DNA of 64,000 nucleotides from Nocardioides cavernae (GTDB lineage: Bacteria > Actinomycetota > Actinomycetes > Propionibacteriales > Nocardioidaceae), in NCBI RefSeq assembly GCF_016907475.1, contig NZ_JAFBCA010000001.1, positions 558,001 through 622,000 of the forward strand, given 5' to 3'. The notes beneath the pieces are model-generated. The model was not told the DNA's origin. It searched no databases and saw only the letters and a program-made list of their open reading frames with translations. Shown here piece after piece: positions 59,508-64,000 of this stretch. The translations under genes were made by a program, and so were the position numbers. Every line of letters begins with the position of its first letter. The stretch's first letter is position 1.

Positions 59508-59960
59508 GTGTCGAAGTCCCCCACGGTCACCTCCCCGGAGAAGACGTCGCTCTTCACCCCGAGGTTCGTGATCGCCCTGGTGCTCATCCTCGCCGGCATC
59601 GGCTGGCTGGTCTTCTACTACGTCCAGGCCCGGGGCAACCCGCTCGCCTTCCCGCCGGTCGAGGGCACGCCCAAGGCTGTCGCCGACCTCGGCGACTGGA
59701 ACTACCTCATCGGCTTCGGGCTCCTGCTGGTCGGCCTGATGGTCTCCGCCCACCCCTCCACGCCCCTCGGCCGCGGCCGCGGCGTCGTGGTCGGCATGCT
59801 GGGCTGCTTCCTCATCGGCCTGGTGTGGATCTGCACCTTCTACGTCTTCTCCGACGACCTCTCCAAGCTGCCGATCTTCAACGACCTCGGCCAGTGGAAC
59901 CTCGTCGTCGGCATCGCCTTCATGGCGGTCGGGTTCAGCTTCGCGACCAAGTGGGAGTAG
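59508..59960 (+). CDS. crgA: CrgA cell-division protein with duplicated core
   Basis: A 150-residue membrane protein with four hydrophobic helices. The C-terminal half (LGCFLIGLVWICTFYVF near 98-114, then DLGQWNLVVGIAFMAVGFS near 124-142) matches the CrgA core. The N-terminal half repeats the scheme: LILAGIGWLVFYYV near 25-38, then DLGDWNYLIGFGLLLVGLM near 63-81. Standard CrgA has about 85-95 residues and two helices, so this is a tandem duplication. CrgA bridges divisome proteins and peptidoglycan synthases. GTG 59508 follows AGGAGCAGCA. Divergent from DUF881. Confidence 0.82.
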   Translation: MSKSPTVTSPEKTSLFTPRFVIALVLILAGIGWLVFYYVQARGNPLAFPPVEGTPKAVADLGDWNYLIGFGLLLVGLMVSAHPSTPLGRGRGVVVGMLGCFLIGLVWICTFYVFSDDLSKLPIFNDLGQWNLVVGIAFMAVGFSFATKWE

Positions 59961-60004
59961 GTTCTCCCTCGGCCCGGTGATCCGGGTCACCACGGCACTC
60001 TCGC

Positions 60005-60064
60005 CTCGAGCGGTGAGTGAGGCGCCTTCCTGGGGAAGGGAAGGCGTCTCTCTCACCGCTCGAG
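60005..60064. terminator. Large two-tier hairpin after crgA
   Basis: The outer perfect 13-bp stem CTCGAGCGGTGAG/CTCACCGCTCGAG (60005-60017, 60052-60064) encloses an inner 8-bp stem CGCCTTCC/GGAAGGCG (60023-60030, 60039-60046). It begins 44 nt after the crgA stop and is a likely terminator. Confidence 0.8.
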
Positions 60065-60105
60065 TCGATTTCAGGGCGACTTGTCAGGCACGGAGATATC
60101 CCCAC

Positions 60106-60150
60106 TGTGGACAACGCCTGTGGAGAATTACACGCCTGTAGTTATCCACA
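60106..60150. promoter_or_regulatory. Cluster of three DnaA-box-like 9-mers
   Basis: TTATCCACA on the plus strand (60142-60150) is the E. coli consensus DnaA box. TTGTCCACA on the minus strand (60106-60114) is the Streptomyces consensus, and TTCTCCACA on the minus strand (60119-60127) differs from it by one base. Three sites in 45 bp of a GC-rich genome are unlikely by chance. The gap lies in the oriC-proximal gene neighbourhood. Confidence 0.65.
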
Positions 60151-60283
60151 CCTGTGTGCACAGCTGGGGAGAACGAGCGCGGCGCTCGACGCCCCGGCTC
60201 ACGATGCCCGCGAGACGACGCAGCCCCCGCCTCCGCGTCGTACGACGAGGGGGCGGGGGCCGGTGAGCCCGCCCGGGCAGGCG

Positions 60284-61228
60284 TCAGGACAGGGCGACGT
60301 CCTGCACGAGCGCGAGCCCGAGGAGGACGGCCAGCAGGAGGCCCAGGCCGACCCACTGCACGAGCGCGCGCCTGGAGGCCGGGGCGTAGGCGATGATCGC
60401 CGCTGCCAGCGCCCCGCCGAGGAGGCCACCGAGGTGGCCCTGCCAGGAGATGTAGCGCCAGCCCACCACCGTGATGACGACGCCGAGGACGAGGTTCTGC
60501 ACGAGCCACTGCGAGTTGAGCCGGGCCTTGCGGGCCAGGACCAGCAGGGCGCCCAGCAGACCGAAGATCGCTCCGGAGGCACCGACGGTGGAGGTGAAGT
60601 CGTAGCTGAACCACACCACCATCACCGATCCGGCGACGGCGCTGATCAGGTAGATGGCCAGGAAGCGCGCCCGGCCCACGATGCCCTCGAGCGCAGGGCC
60701 GAAGAGGAACAGGGCGAACATGTTCATCGCCAGGTGCCAGATCTCGACGTGGGTGAACGCCGCCGTCAGCAGCTGCCACCAGGCCCCGTCGGAGAAGCCG
60801 GCCTGGAAGGTCGCCCCTGACGCCTCGCAGACCCGCTCCTCGATGTCGTAGAGCGAGCCGTTGGCCGGGTCGCACACCCCGACCGGTCGCAGCGCCAGCA
60901 GGTGGGTCAGCCACGAGGTGCGACCACCCGTGATGGTGATCGCCAGCCACACCACCGCGTTGATGCCGATCAGGACGAACGTCGTCAGCCGCGGGTCGGC
61001 GCTGCGCTCCCCGCCGTACATGGCGCGGTTCTGGCGCGAGCCCTTGCTGGCCTCCTTGACGCAGTCGGGGCACTGGAAGCCCACCGCGGCGTCACGCATG
61101 CAGTCCGGACAGATCGGCTTGTCGCAGCGCTGGCAGCGGATCCAGGTCTCGCGGTCGGGGTGCCGGTAGCAGGTGGGCACCCCGGCCGCGGTCTGGTCCG
61201 CGGACGGCCCCTCAGGCGGCTGGGTCAT
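60284..61228 (-). CDS. Rhomboid-family intramembrane serine protease with N-terminal zinc-finger
   Basis: A 314-residue membrane protease. The N-terminal ~65 residues hold a B-box-like zinc-binding pattern (CYRHPDRETWIRCQRC, CPDCMRD, CPDC). About six hydrophobic helices follow. The catalytic Ser218 is in VGASGAIFG, with the catalytic His in WQGHLGGLLGG near 266; HLAMNMFALFLFG near 173 is the rhomboid HxxxN motif. Rhomboids cut membrane proteins within the bilayer; the substrate is unknown. The gene follows ppiA's neighbourhood order near oriC in actinobacteria and converges with crgA. Confidence 0.93.
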   Translation of the reverse strand: MTQPPEGPSADQTAAGVPTCYRHPDRETWIRCQRCDKPICPDCMRDAAVGFQCPDCVKEASKGSRQNRAMYGGERSADPRLTTFVLIGINAVVWLAITITGGRTSWLTHLLALRPVGVCDPANGSLYDIEERVCEASGATFQAGFSDGAWWQLLTAAFTHVEIWHLAMNMFALFLFGPALEGIVGRARFLAIYLISAVAGSVMVVWFSYDFTSTVGASGAIFGLLGALLVLARKARLNSQWLVQNLVLGVVITVVGWRYISWQGHLGGLLGGALAAAIIAYAPASRRALVQWVGLGLLLAVLLGLALVQDVALS

Positions 61229-61285
61229 GGCGGGGACGTGGCTGGGTCAACGTGGATCGCGTCGCGGTGTGCGGACCGGGGTGGG

Positions 61286-61798
61286 TCAGCGCTCGATGGT
61301 GACCGACTCGAAGACCACCGGCTCCTGCGGGCGGTCCATCGCGCCGGTGGGGGAGGTGGCGATCGCGTCGACCACGTCGCGGCTGGCCTGGTCGGCCACC
61401 TCACCGAAGATCGTGTGCTTGCGGTTGAGCCACGGGGTGGCGCCGACGGTGATGAAGAACTGCGAGCCGTTGGTGCCCGGGCCGGCGTTGGCCATCGCGA
61501 GAAGGTAGGGCTTGTCGAAGACCAGCTCGGGGTGGATCTCGTCCTTGAAGGTGTAGCCCGGGCCGCCGGTGCCGGTGCCGAGGGGGCAACCGCCCTGGAT
61601 CATGAAGCCGTCGATGACGCGGTGGAAGCCGAGGCCGTCGTAGTACTTCTCGCCCGAGCGGCCGGCGTCGTCGCGGTAGTCCTTGGTGCCCTCGGCGAGG
61701 CCGACGAAGTTCTCGACGGTCTCGGGAGCGTGGTTGGGGAACAGGTTGACGACGATGTCGCCCCGGTTGGTCTTGAAGGTCGCCTTGGGGTCGGCCAT
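61286..61798 (-). CDS. ppiA: Peptidyl-prolyl cis-trans isomerase, cyclophilin type
   Basis: A 170-residue single-domain cyclophilin. FHRVIDGFMIQGG near 58-70 contains the catalytic Arg, LLAMANAGPGTNGSQFFIT near 99-117 and WLNRKHTIFGEV near 122-133 complete the active site. There is no signal peptide, so it folds cytoplasmic proteins. GAGGTA precedes the ATG. It is upstream of the rhomboid gene on the same strand. Confidence 0.95.
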   Translation of the reverse strand: MADPKATFKTNRGDIVVNLFPNHAPETVENFVGLAEGTKDYRDDAGRSGEKYYDGLGFHRVIDGFMIQGGCPLGTGTGGPGYTFKDEIHPELVFDKPYLLAMANAGPGTNGSQFFITVGATPWLNRKHTIFGEVADQASRDVVDAIATSPTGAMDRPQEPVVFESVTIER

Positions 61799-62002
61799 GG
61801 GATGTACCTCTCAGCTGTGGGTCTGTCGTACGTCGAAGTGGCGCGGCACGGCTGCCGTGCGCCTCGATCCTGCCACGCCGCGCCCACCCGCGAGCCAGGC
61901 AGGGCGCCCGCGTGACGTCGTCCGTCTCGCCCACCCGGTCGGGGCTGGTCGCGTCAGGGTGGCCGTGGTGAGATGGAGCCACACTGACTGAGGAGGTCAC
62001 GC

Positions 62003-62818
62003 ATGCCTTTCGGCCGCAAGAAGTCCCTGATGGACCGTGCGCACGACTACGTGGAGCAGCTCTCGGAGACCGTCACCGACACCGTCGTCCCCCAGCTGGA
62101 GTCGGCGTGGGAGCAGGCGGTGGAGAAGGCCGGACCCGCGCTGACCGACGCGCGTGACAAGGCCCAGCCGCTGCTCGAGGAGGGGCGCACCCGCGCCACC
62201 GAGGCGGCCGCGGCCGGAGCCGCGCTCGCAGCCGTCAAGGGCGCCGAGGCGCGCGAGAAGGCTGCCCCGCTGCTGGCCGAGGCACGCGCCACCGCCGCCG
62301 ACAAGGCGGCCGTCGCCGCCGCTCTCGCTTCCGAGCGGGCCGCGGAGGGTCGCGACATCGCCGTGGCCAAGGTCAACGAGCTGCGTGGCGTCGAGCCCGA
62401 GCCGCAGGGCAGCAAGCTGAAGAAGCTCCTGGTGCTCACCGGGCTGCTCGCCGTCGGCGGTTTCGTGTTCAGCAAGCTCAAGGGCAAGCAGGACGCCGAG
62501 GCCAACTGGCAGTCGACCTACGTGCCACCGGCCCCGCCGAAGCCCGCCACCACGACCGGGTCGGCCACCCCGCCGCCCACGCCCGCCTCCCCGGCCGCGA
62601 CGTCGGCCGCACCCGGCGGCGACCCGCTCACCGACCCGCTGCCCGACGAGGTCACGGCCGACGACGTCGTGACCGTCGACCCGCCGGCCACCGACGACAC
62701 CGGCGGCGGCGCCCCGGGCGAGGCGATCAGCGACTCGATCGAGGAGGCGCACCCGCCGACCGACCCCGACGCGCCCGCCGACGTGATCGACATCGACGAC
62801 GTGCCCCGCAAGAACTAG
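62003..62818 (+). CDS. DUF5324-like single-pass membrane protein with Ala-rich helix
   Basis: A 271-residue protein. Residues ~10-130 are an Ala/Glu/Lys-rich predicted helical or coiled-coil region. One short hydrophobic helix follows near 143-160 (LLVLTGLLAVGGFVFSKL), then a Pro/Thr/Asp-rich disordered tail. This layout resembles the DUF5324 family found near oriC in Streptomyces and relatives. GAGGAGG lies 9 nt before ATG 62003. It is divergent from ppiA. The function is unknown; amino-acid composition dominates the similarity. Confidence 0.75.
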   Translation: MPFGRKKSLMDRAHDYVEQLSETVTDTVVPQLESAWEQAVEKAGPALTDARDKAQPLLEEGRTRATEAAAAGAALAAVKGAEAREKAAPLLAEARATAADKAAVAAALASERAAEGRDIAVAKVNELRGVEPEPQGSKLKKLLVLTGLLAVGGFVFSKLKGKQDAEANWQSTYVPPAPPKPATTTGSATPPPTPASPAATSAAPGGDPLTDPLPDEVTADDVVTVDPPATDDTGGGAPGEAISDSIEEAHPPTDPDAPADVIDIDDVPRKN

Positions 62819-62838
62819 CAGCACCCGCAGCACCGCAC

Positions 62839-62973
62839 CGGGCGGTGCCCCACCCACACTCGACTGGTTCAAGACGTGGGTGGGGCACCGCCCGAGTCGC
62901 GTGCACGGCGTGTCGTCGGTCGGGCGGTGGCTCAGCCACCTTCGGCCGGCTCCCGATGTGGGTGGGCCACCGC
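62839..62973. repeat. Nested inverted and direct repeats between convergent genes
   Basis: A perfect 19-bp inverted repeat (62839-62857 with 62876-62894; 18-nt loop) can form a strong terminator for the DUF5324-like gene. A second copy of the right arm, with one base change (GTGGGTGGGCCACCG, 62958-62972), pairs with GCGGTGGC at 62924-62931. The two units look like a partial duplication and lie just before the stop of the acyltransferase, so each may serve one strand. Confidence 0.75.
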
Positions 62974-62990
62974 TCGGGGCGCCCGGAGGG

Positions 62991-63992
62991 TCAGGGCGCG
63001 TCGACGCGGTTGGTCTCGATCCAGTCGTCGATGTGCTCCCACCAGTTGAAGAGCCACTCGATGCGCTCCTCGCGGTCGACCGGGATCTCCTCGCGGGCCA
63101 CCCGCCACCACCGCATGGTGATCTGCTTGTCCATCGGCAGCTCGCGCCACACGTCGCCGACGGTCAGCATGTGGTCGAGCCCGGTGTGGGCAACCATCAG
63201 CACGTCGGCCTCGGGCGCGGCCTCGAGCGCGGCCAGTACGCCGCCGGGGCGGGGCGCCAGGACGTGGACCATCTCCTCCGCGCGGACCGCCATCCGCTCC
63301 AGGCCGAGCCGGCGGAGCCGGGCGATCGCGCGGTCGCGGCGCGCCGCGGTGAAGTTGCCGCCCTCGGGGAAGATCACGAAGGCGTCGTTGTGGTCGAGGC
63401 CCGTCGCGAGCGACGCGATCTGCGACTCGAGGTCCTCCCCGGCCGCCGGGTTGGGGGAGATGAAGCGGGCCGGGACCCGGTTGAGGATCACGTCGATCGC
63501 CGGGTCCCAGGCGAGGGTGTTCTTGAGGACCACGCGCGGCTCGCGGTGGTACCAGTGCAGCAGGGCGTACATCAGCACGAACGAGTCGCCGGGCCCCGCG
63601 TGGCGGCACATCACCAGCACCGGACCGTCGGGCACCCGCGACGGGTGCGGCCCGTCGGTGCGGATCCGCAGCGCCAGCACGCGCCGGGCCTCGCGGAAGA
63701 ACACGATCAACGTGCCCTGCACCAGGTCGTAGTGGATGCCCGCGAAGTAGGGCGAGCGGATCCGCCAGCCGAAGCCGCTGGCCAGCCACAGGCCGAGCAG
63801 CACCGCGAGCATCAGCGTCTCGAAGGTGGCGTACAGCAGCACCAACCACAGCACGCGCAGCGCGCGCCACCGGCCGGGCAGCACCGGAGCGAGCGCCGCC
63901 GCCACCAGCAGCCAGCCCGGCAGGGTCACCCACATCAGCACCGTCAGCGCAATCACCGCCGGGGCCACCACCAGCCGACGGAGCACCCACAC
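62991..63992 (-). CDS. 1-acyl-sn-glycerol-3-phosphate acyltransferase-like protein (PlsC family)
   Basis: At least 333 residues. About three N-terminal hydrophobic segments (to ~75) are followed by a PlsC acyltransferase domain: catalytic His131 in CRHAGPGDS (HX4D) and VIFPEGGNF near 208 (EGT-like motif, here EGG). It transfers fatty acyl chains to a lysophospholipid-type acceptor at the membrane. The frame is open to the window edge; GTG 63992 is the first start visible, and a start further upstream cannot be excluded. Confidence 0.88.
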   Translation of the reverse strand: MWVLRRLVVAPAVIALTVLMWVTLPGWLLVAAALAPVLPGRWRALRVLWLVLLYATFETLMLAVLLGLWLASGFGWRIRSPYFAGIHYDLVQGTLIVFFREARRVLALRIRTDGPHPSRVPDGPVLVMCRHAGPGDSFVLMYALLHWYHREPRVVLKNTLAWDPAIDVILNRVPARFISPNPAAGEDLESQIASLATGLDHNDAFVIFPEGGNFTAARRDRAIARLRRLGLERMAVRAEEMVHVLAPRPGGVLAALEAAPEADVLMVAHTGLDHMLTVGDVWRELPMDKQITMRWWRVAREEIPVDREERIEWLFNWWEHIDDWIETNRVDAP

Positions 63993-64000
63993 GAGCGAGC

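Larger units (their letters stand above)
59961..60283. other. 323-nt convergent intergenic region (crgA/rhomboid)
   Basis: No gene is visible here. It holds, in order, a small GGTGA/TCACC inverted repeat, the large crgA terminator (60005-60064), a locally AT-richer stretch with a cluster of DnaA-box-like 9-mers (60106-60150), a TGTGCACA palindrome (60155-60162) and about 110 nt of GC-rich sequence before the rhomboid stop. Both flanking genes end here, so promoter elements are not expected. Confidence 0.7.

Noticed and set aside
1..64000. CRISPR array, insertion sequence, prophage or integrase genes
   Set aside because: No regular direct repeats with spacers, no transposase or integrase motifs and no terminal repeats flanking genes were seen.

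Overview
This is about 64 kb of a very GC-rich chromosome with dense genes, many 4-bp ATGA/GTGA overlaps and many GTG starts. The gene content fits an actinobacterium of the Nocardioides/Nocardioidaceae type; this is inferred from gene families, gene order and base composition, not from a database match. The block fhaA-fhaB-pstP-rodA-pbpA-pknA-pknB, with tRNA-Leu(CAG) beside fhaA and DUF881, crgA, rhomboid and ppiA after it, is the order seen near oriC in actinobacteria. The replication origin is therefore probably not far beyond the right edge.

Left part (1-24 kb): the N-terminal part of an SNF2 helicase, a secreted protein, an M19 dipeptidase and a DHA2 efflux pump. These are followed by a DGPF-protein/ECF42 sigma factor pair with a matching ECF42-type promoter, a RecQ helicase fused to a phosphoribosyltransferase-like domain, and a histidine kinase/response regulator/ABC-2 transporter unit whose two promoters share sequence blocks. 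Then come a secreted SGNH esterase, ComB, UspA, an M13 metallopeptidase, a quinone-reductase-like enzyme behind a perfect palindrome, an M15 lipoprotein peptidase and a TetR/MFS pair.

Selenium locus (23-33 kb): a three-subunit membrane formate dehydrogenase (alpha, Fe-S beta, NrfD-like gamma). The alpha gene is read through an in-frame UGA (Sec190), with a bacterial SECIS hairpin just downstream. Around it lie selD, a rhodanese, tRNA-Sec(UCA), selA and selB, so the core selenocysteine machinery and a substrate protein sit in about 10 kb.

Middle (33-50 kb): an AlkB alkane hydroxylase fused to rubredoxin behind a palindromic operator, a ROK/polyphosphate-glucokinase-like kinase, a MarR/MMPL divergent pair, malic enzyme and a small GNAT. 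Next is a compact operon of a K+-channel-like protein, a YgiB-like lipoprotein, a DUF350 membrane protein and a glutathionylspermidine-synthase-like ATP-grasp enzyme. A reverse-strand operon (nitroreductase, glutathione peroxidase, beta-helix protein, small Tol-annotated family), an SAF-domain lipoprotein and an unusual P-type ATPase follow.

Right part (50-64 kb): the Ser/Thr kinase and cell-wall elongation operon. It is followed by DUF881, a CrgA protein that looks internally duplicated, a convergent gap holding a large hairpin and three DnaA-box-like sites, a rhomboid protease, a cyclophilin, a DUF5324-like membrane protein, a strong inverted-repeat region and an acyltransferase running to the edge.

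Many genes carry a TAnnnT box 6-7 nt before the start codon, which suggests widespread leaderless transcription. I see no insertion sequence, prophage, CRISPR array or rRNA operon.
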